Positions 16,401-25,985 of a stretch of 53,440 nucleotides of DNA are shown piece by piece (the first letter of the stretch is position 1; the number at the start of each line of letters is the position of its first letter). The stretch is from NCBI GenBank assembly GCA_002842875.1, contig PHEF01000011.1, positions 1 to 53,440 of the forward strand. The letters run 5' to 3'. A program made the translations under genes and the position numbers. The notes under the pieces were generated by a model. That model saw only the letters and a program-made list of their open reading frames with translations, was not told the DNA's origin and searched no databases. The DNA comes from Alphaproteobacteria bacterium HGW-Alphaproteobacteria-3. Its GTDB lineage: Bacteria > Pseudomonadota > Alphaproteobacteria > Parvibaculales > Parvibaculaceae.

Positions 16401-16979
16401 TTCAGGGTCGTGGACGCACCGGTGCTCGCGAATATCCTCACGGTGGGTTCGTTGACCGGCATCGGCGATACGCTGAGCGGCAAAGGCATATTGTTCGACG
16501 ATCTCGAAATGCCCTTCGCGATGACGAAGAACCGCATTCATCTGAAAGACGGGCGGATGTCCGGGCCTGCCATCGGTCTCACGATGGACGGGCAGATCGA
16601 CCGCGTTACCGACGGGATCGACATGGAAGGGACGCTCGTTCCCGCCTACACGATCAATTCCTTCCTCGGGAAGGTGCCATTGCTCGGGCCGCTCATTGTT
16701 GGCCGCGAAGGCGAGGGCATTTTTGCAATCACCTATAGCGTGCGCGGCCAGGCGGACGACCCTACGGTGGTCGTGAACCCCCTTTCCGCCATTGCCCCGG
16801 GCTTCTTGCGCCGCATCTTTGAATTTGGGGAAAATATGCCGCCCGAGTCGCAAAAACCCGCCGAAAGCCCGGAAAATGGGACGCCGGCTGCGGACGCGCC
16901 CGGCGGTGCCGAGCCGGTGTCACCGCCGGTCTCTCCCGAGGCAAATGCGGCGGAGGCTCCGGCGGTGAAAAAAAATTAG
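13446..16979 (+). CDS. Large AsmA-like/DUF3971 (YhdP-type) envelope protein
   Basis: A 1177-aa protein with one N-terminal TM segment (about 9-29, LEVIGVAVAVTATLLAVLAW), then a long periplasmic beta-rich region: DUF3971-like in the first half and an AsmA_2-like C-terminus (GKLNVSGLYDDGVEGSPLRG ... NSFLGKVPLLGPLIVGREGEGIFA). AsmA/YhdP proteins are repeating-beta-groove bridges implicated in moving phospholipid to the outer membrane. The tail after 1130 is Pro/Ala/Glu-rich. The start is TTG at 13446 with GAGGAG at 13428-13433, a longer spacing than usual, so a downstream start is possible. It is divergent from bcp, with a 223-bp promoter gap. Confidence 0.87.
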   Translation: MIRRSSKILLEVIGVAVAVTATLLAVLAWQLSSGPVSLSLLNQMIEDAANPALQGGELDIEDTVLIWSAEDRELSLRLRDVRLIGADGNQVARVPQLAFDLSMPALLRGTLAPKAIDLFGVRATVLRRPGAGVTLALAKSDAEAPDLETPAMVGPMLEALVSESDPSSPLGYLSRLGIRDAKLRFVDEVNGITFDAPEASVVIFKGGGGLAGVLHARFAIGDTMATLDMNGVLPAGADEANIEASIADLVPAALARTAPSLSDYAIFDAPLFATGELRIGRDGALRSGRLSLRAGAGEINLPAPWETTIPLEAAEGDVTIDGLLQRLKLEKLVVKAGLHEASLGGIVDYRTGKGLDISSVRVDLAVDSFHTEVPGFFVGPVDLDKATLKADIDFDALKADIEELFIGTGTGGIRLSGSLADAERSPAVRIKGNIDPMPLEALKALWPLPVVKGAREWVGNNLSGGTLDGGSFDIDLAGGMIADAADHIPIPQDALRFEFAASGQTVHYLGELPPMEDIQARGLVHGDRFDAWISSAVIRQKNMGDVAIGEGHFYDDELSRKGALGHIAFKAAGATSDVLSVLDNEPLHFIGDFGIDPATVGGTGTLEANISLPLVKGVQMEQVDFSGKAHVENASIPKIRENLSITGGTLDLTVSRSSLVATGPIVINDAARVELEWTEDFRREATPGSVYRLRGEVDDAARSAVGLELGQFVSGPVLVDATIMGNGRNVDRASVKADLTAAVAMFEDAAWRKEPGIAAATSFDVVLQEDGGYRLSNFSLSGEGIEAAGTFTIGNGGRLVAANFPSVRLGPDNDFSFMAGPAENAALEMTLRGPRFDARGVLGNLFSGSGNGKPATDRAADAPLPEDVPVPGPLSRTAVRADIGTAIGNHGTSFSDVHVDMVQVDGDLWSMDVTAIPESGEPLSLKVGPDEKGLRRLRMTSNDAGTIFRALDFTRSIRGGKLNVSGLYDDGVEGSPLRGTLTIDDFRVVDAPVLANILTVGSLTGIGDTLSGKGILFDDLEMPFAMTKNRIHLKDGRMSGPAIGLTMDGQIDRVTDGIDMEGTLVPAYTINSFLGKVPLLGPLIVGREGEGIFAITYSVRGQADDPTVVVNPLSAIAPGFLRRIFEFGENMPPESQKPAESPENGTPAADAPGGAEPVSPPVSPEANAAEAPAVKKN

Positions 16980-17070
16980 GCCTCCTAAGCAAATTTAGAT
17001 TGCGTAGCTTTACTCCGCAGATATGATTTCCGCATCGGCATGGGTCTCGGCTCCGGGAGGAGGGGGATAC

Positions 17071-17109
17071 ATGCTCACCAATCGGAATATGACGGCGGAC
17101 GCCGCCTGA
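17071..17109 (+). other. Possible 12-codon mini-ORF in the AsmA-tyrS gap
   Basis: The 329-bp gap 16980-17308 holds no long gene. Within it, ATG CTC ACC ... GCC GCC TGA encodes 12 residues behind a strong GGAGGAGGGGG leader. Further right, 17221-17255 is a 35-base purine tract leading to the terminator. The mini-ORF may be chance; its main merit is the ribosome site. Confidence 0.2.
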
Positions 17110-17264
17110 GAGGCCATCGCGCCGGACGATTTCCCTGCGGCGATGCGACGATATCCTCGGCGCGACCGCAGATGAACGAGACAAGGAATAAGCGGCAGGC
17201 AATAGCCGCGGAACGCCAACAAAAAAGAAGAAAAAAGAGAAGAATAAGGGAGCGTTCAGGAAGA

Positions 17265-17301
17265 GGCCCTCTCCGGCAACGGAGAGGGCCAATTCTTTTT
17301 T
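17265..17301 (+). terminator. Rho-independent terminator
   Basis: Perfect 11-bp stem ggccctctccg / cggagagggcc with a GCAA tetraloop, followed by aattctttttt. Oriented to end the plus-strand transcript from the AsmA-like gene; it lies 8 bp from the tyrS stop and may also affect that transcript. Confidence 0.85.
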
Positions 17302-17308
17302 GCACTTC

Positions 17309-18565
17309 TCAGTCCTTCGGCTTCAGCAGCACATGCTTCTTCTTGCCGAGCGAGAGCTTCACAACCCCGTCGCTCGTAAGGTTCGAGCTTGTGACAACCG
17401 CCTTCTCGTCGGTCATCTGCGCGTCGTTGACCCGCACCGCACCGCCCTTGATCTGGCGGCGGGCATCGCTGGTCGATGAGCAGAGTCCCGCCTGGACAAG
17501 GGCATTCAGCAGGCCAAGTCCTGCGCCGAGCGCCGTGGCTTCGACTTCCACAGTGGGCATATCGGCGCTGATCGCCCCTTCCTCGAAGGCGGTGCGCGCG
17601 GCGTTCGCTGCCTTTTCCGCCTCCTCGCGGCCATGCAGCATCGCGGCGGCCTCGGTGGCGAGCACCTTCTTTGCCTCGTTGATCTCGGCGCCTTCGAGTT
17701 TCTCGAGGCGGGCGATTTCATCCAGCGGCAGCTCGGTGAAGAGCTTGAGGAAGCGGCCCACATCGGCGTCTTCGGTGTTTCGCCAGTACTGCCAATAGTC
17801 GTAGGGCGTGAGCATGTCCGCGTTGAGCCAGACTGCGCCGGAAGCGGTCTTGCCCATCTTCGCGCCGGAGGAGGTTGTCAGCAGCGGGCTCGTCAGTCCG
17901 TAGAGCGACGAGCCGTCCACGCGGCGGCCGAGCTCGATGCCGTTGACGATATTGCCCCACTGGTCCGAGCCGCCCATCTGCAGCGTGCAGCCGTACTTGC
18001 GGTTCAGTTCCACGAAGTCGTAGGCCTGAAGGATCATGTAGTTGAATTCGAGGAACGAAAGATTCTGTTCGCGCTCGAGCCGGATCTTGACGCTCTCGAA
18101 GGAAAGCATCCGGTTGACCGAGAAGTGCCGGCCATAATCGCGGAGGAAGTCGATGTAGCGCAGGTTATCGAGCCAATCCCTGTTGTTCACCATCAGGGCG
18201 TCGTTCTTGCCATCTCCGAAGCTGAGGAACCTGGTGAAGACTTTTTTGATGCCTGCGAGGTTCTCGTCGATCTTTTCATCGGTGAGCAGGGGACGCGCGT
18301 CGTCGCGAAAGCTCGGATCGCCGATACGCGTCGTACCGCCACCCATGAGAGCTATGGGCTTGTGCCCGGCCTTCTGCAGCCAGCGCAGCAACATGATCTG
18401 CACGAGGCTGCCCGCATGGAGGCTCACCGCCGTGGCGTCGAAGCCGATATACCCCGTCACCATCTTTTCGGTCGCGGCCTCGTCGAGAGCCTCGGCGTCG
18501 GAAAGCTGATGAATGAAGCCGCGCGCTTCAAGTTCGCGCAGGAAATCGGATTTGAAGCTGGACAT
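17309..18565 (-). CDS. tyrS: Tyrosyl-tRNA synthetase
   Basis: Class I synthetase that charges tRNA-Tyr. The 418-aa protein starts [17 protein letters not shown]. The HIGH-type motif appears as LHAGSL (about 50-53), the ATP/tyrosine pocket as [12 protein letters not shown], and the KMSKS loop as KMGKT (from K236), a common TyrS variant. A C-terminal S4-like RNA-binding domain follows ([15 protein letters not shown]). Divergent from anmK with an 83-bp gap, a standard alphaproteobacterial arrangement. ATG 18565 was chosen because the upstream extension lacks homologous character and would run into the anmK promoter. Confidence 0.95.
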   Translation of the reverse strand: MSSFKSDFLRELEARGFIHQLSDAEALDEAATEKMVTGYIGFDATAVSLHAGSLVQIMLLRWLQKAGHKPIALMGGGTTRIGDPSFRDDARPLLTDEKIDENLAGIKKVFTRFLSFGDGKNDALMVNNRDWLDNLRYIDFLRDYGRHFSVNRMLSFESVKIRLEREQNLSFLEFNYMILQAYDFVELNRKYGCTLQMGGSDQWGNIVNGIELGRRVDGSSLYGLTSPLLTTSSGAKMGKTASGAVWLNADMLTPYDYWQYWRNTEDADVGRFLKLFTELPLDEIARLEKLEGAEINEAKKVLATEAAAMLHGREEAEKAANAARTAFEEGAISADMPTVEVEATALGAGLGLLNALVQAGLCSSTSDARRQIKGGAVRVNDAQMTDEKAVVTSSNLTSDGVVKLSLGKKKHVLLKPKD

Positions 18566-18648
18566 CTGTGCTGCTCGGGGTTTCGGATAGGCTTGAAAGC
18601 GCGGCTGGTGTATCACGCTTTGGGTAGGGGAAAAACGGATAAACACCC

Positions 18649-19758
18649 ATGATTCTCGCCCTCGGGCTTATGAGCGGCACCTCGCTTGACGGTATCGATG
18701 CCGCGATCATCGAGACGGATGGCGAGGGGGTCGTGCGCGCCGGAGCTTCCCTCTCCGTGCCCTACAAGCCGGAAGAGCGCCTGCTTCTCAGTATGGCGCT
18801 GGAGGCCGCCAAGGCCTGGGAGCCGGGCGAGCCCATGCCGGAGGAGATTGCGGAGGCCGAGCGCCACCTGACGCTTGCCAATGCCATCGCGGTCCGCACG
18901 CTGCTCGCCAACGCGGGATTGAAGCCCACGGATATCTCGATCATCGGCTTCCATGGACAGACCGTGCTGCATCAGCCCGAACGCCGGCGCACGGTGCAAA
19001 TCGGCCTTGGCGATGTTCTGGCGCGGCTGACGGGGATCGACGTCGTAAACGATTTCCGTAGCGCCGATGTCGCGGCCGGCGGGCAGGGCGCCCCACTCGT
19101 TCCGCTTTATCATCAGGCGCTCGCCCGCAGCGCGGGCGTAAAGGAACCGATCGCCATTATCAATGTCGGCGGCGTCGGCAACATCACCTATGTGGGGACG
19201 GATGGATCGCTGATTGCGTTCGATACCGGGCCGGGGAACGCGTTGATCGACGATTGGGCGCTTGCCCATACGGGCGAGCCGCTCGACCGCGACGGGGCCC
19301 TTGCACTTGCGGGCGAAGTCGACATGGACGCCCTCGAAAAGCTGATGGATCACGCCTTCTTCGACATGCGGCCGCCGAAGTCGCTCGACCGGTTCTCATT
19401 TTCGCCCGACGCGGTTGCGCATCTTTCTGCGGTAGATGGCGCGGCGACGCTGACCGCCTTCACCGTCGAGGCGATCGCCCGCGGGCTCGCCCATGTGCCG
19501 GGCGTGCCATCGCGTTTTGTCGTATGCGGTGGCGGGCGCCTCAACCCGGTGCTCATGTCGATGCTGAGCAAACGTCTTCAGGGGGGAGTATTGCCTGCCG
19601 AAGATCTGGGCTGGAAGGGCGACGATGTGGAGGCGGAGGCCTTCGCCTATCTGGCGGTGCGCGCGCTTCGTGGCCTGCCGCTCAGCCTGCCGGCCACGAC
19701 AGGCGTGCCGCAGCCCATGCCCGGCGGAAGGTTCCACCGGGCCAGTCACAGCGAATAG
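18649..19758 (+). CDS. anmK: Anhydro-N-acetylmuramic acid kinase
   Basis: Converts 1,6-anhydro-MurNAc with ATP to MurNAc-6-phosphate in cell-wall recycling. The 369-aa protein shows the N-terminal phosphate loop [14 protein letters not shown], the [11 protein letters not shown] segment, [18 protein letters not shown], a second phosphate-binding strand [11 protein letters not shown], the catalytic-region [13 protein letters not shown], and [12 protein letters not shown] near the C-terminus. Length and motif order are normal for the family. It complements the cell-wall enzymes encoded elsewhere in the window (PBP1a, M23). Confidence 0.95.
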   Translation: MILALGLMSGTSLDGIDAAIIETDGEGVVRAGASLSVPYKPEERLLLSMALEAAKAWEPGEPMPEEIAEAERHLTLANAIAVRTLLANAGLKPTDISIIGFHGQTVLHQPERRRTVQIGLGDVLARLTGIDVVNDFRSADVAAGGQGAPLVPLYHQALARSAGVKEPIAIINVGGVGNITYVGTDGSLIAFDTGPGNALIDDWALAHTGEPLDRDGALALAGEVDMDALEKLMDHAFFDMRPPKSLDRFSFSPDAVAHLSAVDGAATLTAFTVEAIARGLAHVPGVPSRFVVCGGGRLNPVLMSMLSKRLQGGVLPAEDLGWKGDDVEAEAFAYLAVRALRGLPLSLPATTGVPQPMPGGRFHRASHSE

Positions 19759-19761
19759 AGG

Positions 19762-20418
19762 TCAGCCCTTTTCAGGCGCAACGGCGAGGCGCTTGTCGAG
19801 ATAGGCGCCCACCGTCGCCACGAGCGGCTCCAGCTTCGACTCGAAGAAATGGTTCGCGCCGTCCACCGTCGCATGTTCGATGGTGATGCCCTTCTGCGTC
19901 TTCAGCCGCTCCACGAGCTTGAGAACGTCGGCCTGCGGTGCCACCTGGTCGATCCCGCCATTGATGATGATGCCGGAAGAGGGGCAAGGGGCGAGGAAGG
20001 TGAAGTCGTACATATTTGCGGGCGGGGCAACCGAGATGAAGCCTTCGATTTCGGGCCGGCGCATCAGCACCTGCATGGCGATCCAGGCGCCGAAGGAAAA
20101 GCCGCCAATCCAGCACTGCGAGGCATCGGAGTTCTGCGCCTGCAACCAGTCGAGCGCCGCCGCTGCGTCCGACAACTCGCCGATACCCGCATCGAAGCTG
20201 CCCTGGCTGCGGCCGACGCCACGGAAATTGAAGCGAAGCACCGAGAATCCCCGGTTTACGAAGGCCTGGAACAGCGCATAGGTCACGGGATTGTTCATCG
20301 TGCCCCCGAATTGCGGATGGGGGTGCAGGACGAGTGCGACGGGAGAATTGGCCTTCTTGCTATGGTGATAGCGGCCTTCGATACGGCCTGCCGGACCATT
20401 GAAAATCACTTCGGGCAT
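19762..20418 (-). CDS. Alpha/beta hydrolase
   Basis: A 218-aa cytoplasmic alpha/beta-hydrolase starting MPEVIFNGPAGRIEGRYH. Nucleophile elbow GFSFGA, acid in GGIDQVAP, and histidine in GANHFFESK form a complete triad; the oxyanion region is LHPHPQFGGTMNN. This profile matches a family often labelled alpha/beta hydrolase of unknown substrate near anmK/tyrS. It converges on anmK with 3 bp between stops. Confidence 0.88.
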   Translation of the reverse strand: MPEVIFNGPAGRIEGRYHHSKKANSPVALVLHPHPQFGGTMNNPVTYALFQAFVNRGFSVLRFNFRGVGRSQGSFDAGIGELSDAAAALDWLQAQNSDASQCWIGGFSFGAWIAMQVLMRRPEIEGFISVAPPANMYDFTFLAPCPSSGIIINGGIDQVAPQADVLKLVERLKTQKGITIEHATVDGANHFFESKLEPLVATVGAYLDKRLAVAPEKG

Positions 20419-20540
20419 GTCTTGGTCTGTCTCGATCTTTGCGATGCTGGAAGCAGAGGATCATTTCCCAGTAGATAACTGGGACAAATTGTCCACAAAA
20501 GGGAACCGATTCCTCTGGAAAATCCGTCGCGGGATGTTAA

Positions 20541-20565
20541 ATAGTTGACTACGGCACTCGGTAAT
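20541..20565 (+). promoter_or_regulatory. Candidate IscR/iron-responsive operator
   Basis: atagttgactacggcactcg followed by gtaat is a quasi-palindrome of the form GAST-N5-ASTC inside an AT-richer context, about 165-190 bp before the iscR start. The 312-bp gap 20419-20730 otherwise contains no gene. IscR regulating its own Suf operon is well established; this particular site is a by-eye match. Confidence 0.4.
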
Positions 20566-20730
20566 CATATTGCCTTGCGCCGAGCCTCTGGGTACCGATC
20601 CCGTTTCCTCTGACCGCATTGTGAGGAAAGGCGGGCTGATTGGTAACTTGGGGCGCACGTTCTTAACACAGGCGATGGCCGGTTGTGCAAGCTTTTGACC
20701 GCCGTCGCCCCCGTCATGAAGGAGCAGATC

Positions 20731-21207
20731 GTGAAGCTCACGACAAAGGGGCGCTACGCCGTGATGGCGATGGCCGATCTTGCGCGTCACTCCAGCGGCA
20801 GTCCGGTGGCACTCGCCGAGATCGCGGAACGTCAGGAGATTTCTCTTTCTTATCTGGAACAGCTTTTTGCAAAGCTCCGGCGCGGCGATCTCGTGAAGAG
20901 TGTTCGCGGGCCGGGCGGCGGCTATCTGCTCTCGCGTCAGGCTGACGATATTCGGATATCCGACGTCATTCTTGCGGTCGATGAGCCGATCATGGCGACG
21001 CGCTGCGAACTGGGATCGCCGAAGGGTTGCCTTCCTTCCTCGGGACGTTGCATCACGCATGATCTATGGGAAGGGCTGAGTCACCAGATTCAGCTTTACC
21101 TGGGCTCCGTTTCGCTCGGCGACGTAATCGATGGGCGGGTCGCCGGTCGCGTCAGCTTCGAGGGGCGCCAGCACACGGAACCCATGGCTGCCAATGCGGC
21201 CGACTGA
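20731..21207 (+). CDS. iscR: Rrf2-family Fe-S regulator IscR
   Basis: Rrf2 transcription factor that senses Fe-S status and controls the following assembly operon. The 158-aa protein begins MKLTTKGRYAVMAMADLARH, with a winged helix and recognition helix (LAEIAERQEISLSYLEQLFA) and the wing VRGPGGGYLL. Three cysteines, C92, C100 and C107, plus nearby H110, fit a [2Fe-2S] site. The start is GTG 20731 with AAGGAG six bases upstream; an upstream in-frame ATG lacks this. It is first in a co-directional run through the Suf genes. Confidence 0.93.
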   Translation: MKLTTKGRYAVMAMADLARHSSGSPVALAEIAERQEISLSYLEQLFAKLRRGDLVKSVRGPGGGYLLSRQADDIRISDVILAVDEPIMATRCELGSPKGCLPSSGRCITHDLWEGLSHQIQLYLGSVSLGDVIDGRVAGRVSFEGRQHTEPMAANAAD

Positions 21208-21240
21208 GGATTTCGGCTTTTTTGCGAGAACGCTGAGGCG

Positions 21241-22443
21241 ATGACCAACAAGCGCGCCTATATGGACCATAACGCCACAACGCCGCTGCGCCCGGAAGCG
21301 CGCGCTGCTGCGCGTGAGGCGTTGGATGTCCTTGGCAACCCCTCTTCGGTTCATGCCGAGGGCAGGGCGGTTCGCTCCCTGCTCGAATGTGCGAGGCGGG
21401 AGGTCGCGGCCTTGATCGGTGCGAAGTCTTCCGAACTCACCTTCACGAGCGGCGGCACCGAGGCGGCGGCAATGGCCGTCCACGCCGCGAAGGCGGCGCT
21501 TGGGGTCAAGCGGCTCTTGGTGTCGGCGATCGAACACGATGCGGTTTTATCGGCGGCGGAGGCGAGCGGTCTTCCTGTGTCTCTCGTGCCGGTGGATGGC
21601 GAAGGGCGTGCCGATCTCGCCACGCTCAAGGGGATGCTGGCGACCGCCGATCGGCCTGCGCTTGTTGTGCTGATGCTTGCGAACAATGAAACCGGCGTTA
21701 TGCAGCCCGTCGCGGAAGCGGTGGAGGTCGCGCATGGCGCGGGGGCCTTTCTTTTTTGCGATGCGGTGCAGGCCGCCGGCAAGGTGCCGGTCGATTTCGA
21801 CGCGCTGGGCGCGGACATGATGGCCCTCGGCGGACACAAGCTCGGCGCGCCCATGGGCATCGGGGCGCTCGCGGTTCGCGAGGACAGGGCCTTCGCGGCG
21901 CGCAGTGTGGGCGGCGGACAGGAGATGCGCCGCCGTGCCGGAAGCGAGAACGTCATCGGAATAGTGGGCTTCGGCGCCGCGGCAAGTGCTGCCCGTGAAA
22001 CCGTGCAGGATTTCGCGCGGCTCGCTGAGCTTCGCAACCACCTTGAGGCTCGCATCGCGGAGATTGCGCCGGATGCCGTTTTCTTTGGCGCCGGCGTGGA
22101 GCGGCTGCCCAATACGAGCTATCTGTCCGCGCCCGGCCTCGACGCAGAGACGCTTCTGATGGCGCTCGACCTCGACGGGATAGCGGTCAGCGCGGGAGCG
22201 GCCTGTTCGTCGGGAAAAATCGGCCGTCCGCGCATTCTCGATGCGATGGGTATGCCGGAAACGCTGTCGCGCGGCGCGATCCGCGTGAGCCTTGGCTGGA
22301 CGAGCGTGGCGGCGGATGTCGACCGCTTTGTGGAAAGCTGGTCGCGGGCCAGGAAGCGCGCTCATGCAAGGACGGAAAAGATAAATACGATTGTACCCGT
22401 GGGCATGGCGCCCGATGCGCCGCTCGCGGCAGTGGAGAGTTGA
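21241..22443 (+). CDS. Cysteine desulfurase, NifS/IscS type
   Basis: PLP enzyme that mobilises sulfur from cysteine as a persulfide for Fe-S clusters. The 400-aa protein shows [14 protein letters not shown] at the N-terminus, PLP-binding K200 in [10 protein letters not shown], and the persulfide cysteine C322 in [12 protein letters not shown]. It has the aminotransferase-V fold and is distinct from the SufS-type enzyme later in the operon, so this operon encodes two desulfurases, a known alphaproteobacterial feature. Its stop is one base before the sufB start. Confidence 0.93.
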   Translation: MTNKRAYMDHNATTPLRPEARAAAREALDVLGNPSSVHAEGRAVRSLLECARREVAALIGAKSSELTFTSGGTEAAAMAVHAAKAALGVKRLLVSAIEHDAVLSAAEASGLPVSLVPVDGEGRADLATLKGMLATADRPALVVLMLANNETGVMQPVAEAVEVAHGAGAFLFCDAVQAAGKVPVDFDALGADMMALGGHKLGAPMGIGALAVREDRAFAARSVGGGQEMRRRAGSENVIGIVGFGAAASAARETVQDFARLAELRNHLEARIAEIAPDAVFFGAGVERLPNTSYLSAPGLDAETLLMALDLDGIAVSAGAACSSGKIGRPRILDAMGMPETLSRGAIRVSLGWTSVAADVDRFVESWSRARKRAHARTEKINTIVPVGMAPDAPLAAVES

Positions 22444-22444
22444 T

Positions 22445-23893
22445 ATGGCTGCGGTAAAGGAAACCGTCGAAACCGTCGGCGAGATCGAGAAGTACAAATA
22501 CGGCTTCTTCACGGACATCGAATCCGAGAAGGCGCCCCTCGGCCTCACGGAAGACACGGTCCGCTTCATCTCCGCCAAGAAGGACGAGCCCGAATGGTTG
22601 CTCGAATGGCGGCTTGCGGCCTTCCGCCGCTGGCAGACTATGACGGAGCCCACCTGGGCGAAGGTGACCTATCCACCGATCGATTTCCAGGACGCCTACT
22701 ACTATTCGGCGCCGAAACAGACTGTGAAGCTCGACAGTCTCGATCAGGTCGATCCGAAGCTCCTCGAAACCTACGAAAAGCTGGGCATTCCGCTGACTGA
22801 GCAGAAGATGCTCGCAGGCGTTGCCGTGGACGCCGTCTTCGACAGCGTGTCGGTCGTCACGACTTTCAAGGAAAAGCTCGCGGAAGCAGGCGTCATCTTC
22901 TGCCCGATGTCGGAAGCGGTGAAGAAGCATCCAGAGCTCGTGAAGAAATATCTCGGCTCCGTCGTGCCGTCCTCCGACAATTTCTATGCAACGCTCAACT
23001 CCGCCGTCTTCTCGGAGGGCTCCTTCGTCTATATCCCCGAAGGGGTGCGCTGCCCGATGGAACTTTCGACCTACTTCCGGATCAACGAGAAGCAGACGGG
23101 GCAGTTCGAGCGCACGCTCATCATCGCCGACAAGGGCTCCTATGTGAGCTACCTCGAAGGTTGCACAGCGCCGCAGCGCGACGAGAACCAGTTGCATGCT
23201 GCCGTGGTCGAGCTCATCGCGCATGACGATGCCGAGATCAAATACTCGACGGTGCAGAACTGGTTCCCCGGCGACGAGGAAGGCAAGGGTGGCGTCTACA
23301 ACTTCGTGACGAAGCGCGGCGATTGCCGTGGCGAGAACTCGAAGATTTCCTGGACGCAGGTCGAGACAGGCTCCGCCATCACCTGGAAATATCCGAGCTG
23401 TATCCTGCGCGGCGACAATTCGCGCGGCGAGTTCTATTCGATCGCGATTTCGAACGGCCGTCAGCAGGTGGACAGCGGCACGAAGATGATCCATCTCGGG
23501 CGCAACACGACCAGCCGCATCGTTTCCAAGGGCATTTCGGCCGGCCGTTCGTCCAACACCTATCGGGGTCTCGTCAGCGTCCATCGCAAGGCGGAGAACG
23601 TGCGCAACTTCACGCAATGCGACAGCTTGTTGATCGGCGACCGCTGCTCGGCACACACGGTTCCCTATATCGAAACGAAGAACCCGACGGCGATCCTCGA
23701 ACACGAGGCCACGACCTCCAAAATCGGCGACGATCAGCTTTTCTATTGCATGCAGCGCGGCATCGGCGAGGAAGAGGCGGTGGCATTGATCGTCAACGGC
23801 TTCTGCCGCGATGTGCTGCAGCAGCTTCCGATGGAGTTTGCCGTCGAAGCGCAAAAGCTTGTCGGCATCAGCCTGGAAGGAAGCGTCGGCTGA
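22445..23893 (+). CDS. sufB: Fe-S cluster assembly scaffold SufB
   Basis: Core subunit of the SufBC2D scaffold on which clusters form using sulfur from SufS. The 482-aa protein contains the conserved beta-helix core, with [60 protein letters not shown] and the C-terminal [20 protein letters not shown]. The start [10 protein letters not shown] at 22445 abuts the desulfurase stop. Length and motifs are normal. Confidence 0.96.
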   Translation: MAAVKETVETVGEIEKYKYGFFTDIESEKAPLGLTEDTVRFISAKKDEPEWLLEWRLAAFRRWQTMTEPTWAKVTYPPIDFQDAYYYSAPKQTVKLDSLDQVDPKLLETYEKLGIPLTEQKMLAGVAVDAVFDSVSVVTTFKEKLAEAGVIFCPMSEAVKKHPELVKKYLGSVVPSSDNFYATLNSAVFSEGSFVYIPEGVRCPMELSTYFRINEKQTGQFERTLIIADKGSYVSYLEGCTAPQRDENQLHAAVVELIAHDDAEIKYSTVQNWFPGDEEGKGGVYNFVTKRGDCRGENSKISWTQVETGSAITWKYPSCILRGDNSRGEFYSIAISNGRQQVDSGTKMIHLGRNTTSRIVSKGISAGRSSNTYRGLVSVHRKAENVRNFTQCDSLLIGDRCSAHTVPYIETKNPTAILEHEATTSKIGDDQLFYCMQRGIGEEEAVALIVNGFCRDVLQQLPMEFAVEAQKLVGISLEGSVG

Positions 23894-23916
23894 CGCTCGG
23901 AAGGAAAGATTTGAGT

Positions 23917-24666
23917 ATGCTTGAAATTAGAAACCTGCATGTAACGGTGGGCGGCAAGGAAATCCTCAAAGGGATAGACCTCGACATTCGCGCGGGTGAA
24001 GTGCACGCCATCATGGGGCCGAACGGTTCCGGCAAGTCGACACTTTCTTATGTTCTTGCGGGCCGCGATGGCTACGTCGTGACGGAAGGTTCGATCCGGT
24101 TCAAGGGCAAGGACCTGCTGGAAATGAACGTGGATGAGCGCGCCGCGGCCGGCGTCTTCCTCGCCTTCCAGTATCCTTTGGAAATTCCGGGCGTCACCAC
24201 CATGACCTTCCTCAAGACCGCCCTCAACGCGCAACGAAGAGCGCGCGGGGAAGAAGAACTCGATGCGGTTCGTTTCCTGAAGCTCGTGCGCGAGAAGTCC
24301 AGGCCGCTCAATGTTTCGGACGACATGCTGAAACGCTCGCTCAATGTGGGGTATTCGGGCGGCGAGAAGAAGCGCGCCGAGGTATTGCAGATGTCGCTTC
24401 TGGAGCCGGTGCTGGCGGTGCTGGACGAGACGGACTCCGGCCTCGACATCGACGCTTTGAAGACCGTCGCCGAGGGTGTGAACGCGCTCCGTTCGCCCGA
24501 GCGGGCGATGGTGGTCATCACACATTATCAGCGCTTGCTCGACTATATCGTGCCGGACGTCGTGCATGTGCTGTCGCAGGGCCGGATTGTGAAAACGGGC
24601 GGCAAGGACCTGGCGCTGGAACTCGAGAAGTCGGGCTACGCCGAGTATGGCGCGGACGCGGCGTGA
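23917..24666 (+). CDS. sufC: Fe-S assembly ATPase SufC
   Basis: ABC-type ATPase that drives conformational change of SufB-SufD. The 249-aa protein has Walker A GPNGSGKST, the Q-loop region FLAFQYPLEIPGV, the signature SGGEKKRAEV, Walker B VLAVLDETDSGLDID and the H-loop VVITHYQRLLDYI. ATG 23917 gives the usual MLEIRNLHV start; a TTG six bases upstream (23911) is closer to the AAGGA ribosome site and may be the true start, adding two residues. Confidence 0.96.
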   Translation: MLEIRNLHVTVGGKEILKGIDLDIRAGEVHAIMGPNGSGKSTLSYVLAGRDGYVVTEGSIRFKGKDLLEMNVDERAAAGVFLAFQYPLEIPGVTTMTFLKTALNAQRRARGEEELDAVRFLKLVREKSRPLNVSDDMLKRSLNVGYSGGEKKRAEVLQMSLLEPVLAVLDETDSGLDIDALKTVAEGVNALRSPERAMVVITHYQRLLDYIVPDVVHVLSQGRIVKTGGKDLALELEKSGYAEYGADAA

Positions 24667-24674
24667 GAAAATAG

Positions 24675-25985
24675 ATGAGTGAAAAGGCGACACAACATTT
24701 CATAGAAGTTTACGAGGAGACGCGCGCAGCGTTGCCTGGCGCGGGCGGCTGGCTGGCCCGTCGCCGCGAAGCAGCGATCGGTTCATTCCGCGAAGCGGGG
24801 CTTCCGCATCGCCGCATGGAGGAGTGGAAATATACCGATCTCCGCCGGACGTTCGAGAAGGCGAGCTTCGGACCCGCACCCGTCCATGAGGGAGCGGTGG
24901 TGCTGCCGGAGCGCCGTTCGGCTTCCGCCTTCGCCGCTATAGACCGGCATGTACTCGTCTTCGTGAACGGACGCTACCGTGACGATCTTTCGAGGGCCGG
25001 TCATTTGCCGAAGGGGGTCGAACTTCATGCGTTGGACGACGTGCTGCACGAACAATGGGCGAAGGATCTGGTCGAGCGCCGCTTCGACGACGCCCGGCAG
25101 GCGGAGAACATTGTCGATCTCAATACGGCGTTGATGAGCGACGGCGCATGCCTGCGGATCCGCAAAGGCGTGAAGCTCGACAAACCGCTTCACCTGCTCT
25201 TTGTCGCGCAGGATGCTGGAGCTTCGCACACGCGCAATCTTGTCCTTCTGGAGAACGAAGCAGAGGCGACGATCTTCGAGACCCATATCGGAGAGGTGGC
25301 GTCTTTTGTGGATGTCGTAACGGATATTGTAATTGGCGATGGCGCCCGGCTGAATCATGTGAAGTTGCAGGACGAGGCGCCGGATGCCGTGCATCTTGCG
25401 ACGATGCGCGCGCGGCTTGCGGCCGAGGCGAAGCTGTCGAGTTTCACGCTCACGCTCGGCTGCGGTGTCTCCCGGGGTCAGAGCTTTGTGCTTTTTTCCG
25501 GCGAAGGCGCGGAGGCCAGCATCGATGGTGCATATGCATTGCGAAACCGGCAGCACGCCGACCAGTTCTGCGTGATCGACCATGCGGTGCCCGCGTGCAC
25601 AAGCCACACGCTCTTCAAAGGCGTGCTCGACGGTGAGTCCGAGGGGGTATTCCAGGGCAAGGTCATCGTGCGCCCGCACGCCCAGAAGAGCGACGGAAGG
25701 CAGATGACGCACGCTTTGCTGCTGTCGCGTGACGCCGCAATGAACGCGAAGCCGGAACTCGAGATTTATGCCGACGACGTACAATGCGCGCACGGGTCGA
25801 CGGTCGGAGAGCTGTCGAAGGAGGCAGTCTTCTATCTGCGCTCGCGTGGAATACCGGAGGCCGAGGCGCGCCGTCTTCTGGTGCTTGCCTTCCTTGAGGA
25901 GGCACTCGATCTCGCGCCGCACAACCAGGCCAAGGATGCTTTGAAACTGCTCGTATCGGAATGGTTCGGGGAGGCGGCGCCATGA
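24675..25985 (+). CDS. sufD: Fe-S cluster assembly protein SufD
   Basis: SufB paralogue completing the SufBCD scaffold. The 436-aa protein shows an N-terminal helical part (LPHRRMEEWKYTDLR), a beta-helix core, and the C-terminal conserved GSTVGELSKEAVFYLRSRGI, where family members carry the cluster-related histidine (CAHGSTVGEL). It starts 8 bp after sufC, and its TGA overlaps the sufS ATG. Confidence 0.95.
   Translation: MSEKATQHFIEVYEETRAALPGAGGWLARRREAAIGSFREAGLPHRRMEEWKYTDLRRTFEKASFGPAPVHEGAVVLPERRSASAFAAIDRHVLVFVNGRYRDDLSRAGHLPKGVELHALDDVLHEQWAKDLVERRFDDARQAENIVDLNTALMSDGACLRIRKGVKLDKPLHLLFVAQDAGASHTRNLVLLENEAEATIFETHIGEVASFVDVVTDIVIGDGARLNHVKLQDEAPDAVHLATMRARLAAEAKLSSFTLTLGCGVSRGQSFVLFSGEGAEASIDGAYALRNRQHADQFCVIDHAVPACTSHTLFKGVLDGESEGVFQGKVIVRPHAQKSDGRQMTHALLLSRDAAMNAKPELEIYADDVQCAHGSTVGELSKEAVFYLRSRGIPEAEARRLLVLAFLEEALDLAPHNQAKDALKLLVSEWFGEAAP

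Noticed and set aside
17110..17300. Highly basic Lys/Arg-rich ORF in the AsmA-tyrS gap
   Set aside because: It is produced by a purine tract and runs through the terminator hairpin into tyrS antisense; not plausible as a gene.
16980..17308. Riboswitch or T-box upstream of tyrS
   Set aside because: tyrS is on the minus strand, so its leader is at 18566-18648, which is only 83 bp and shows no T-box features.
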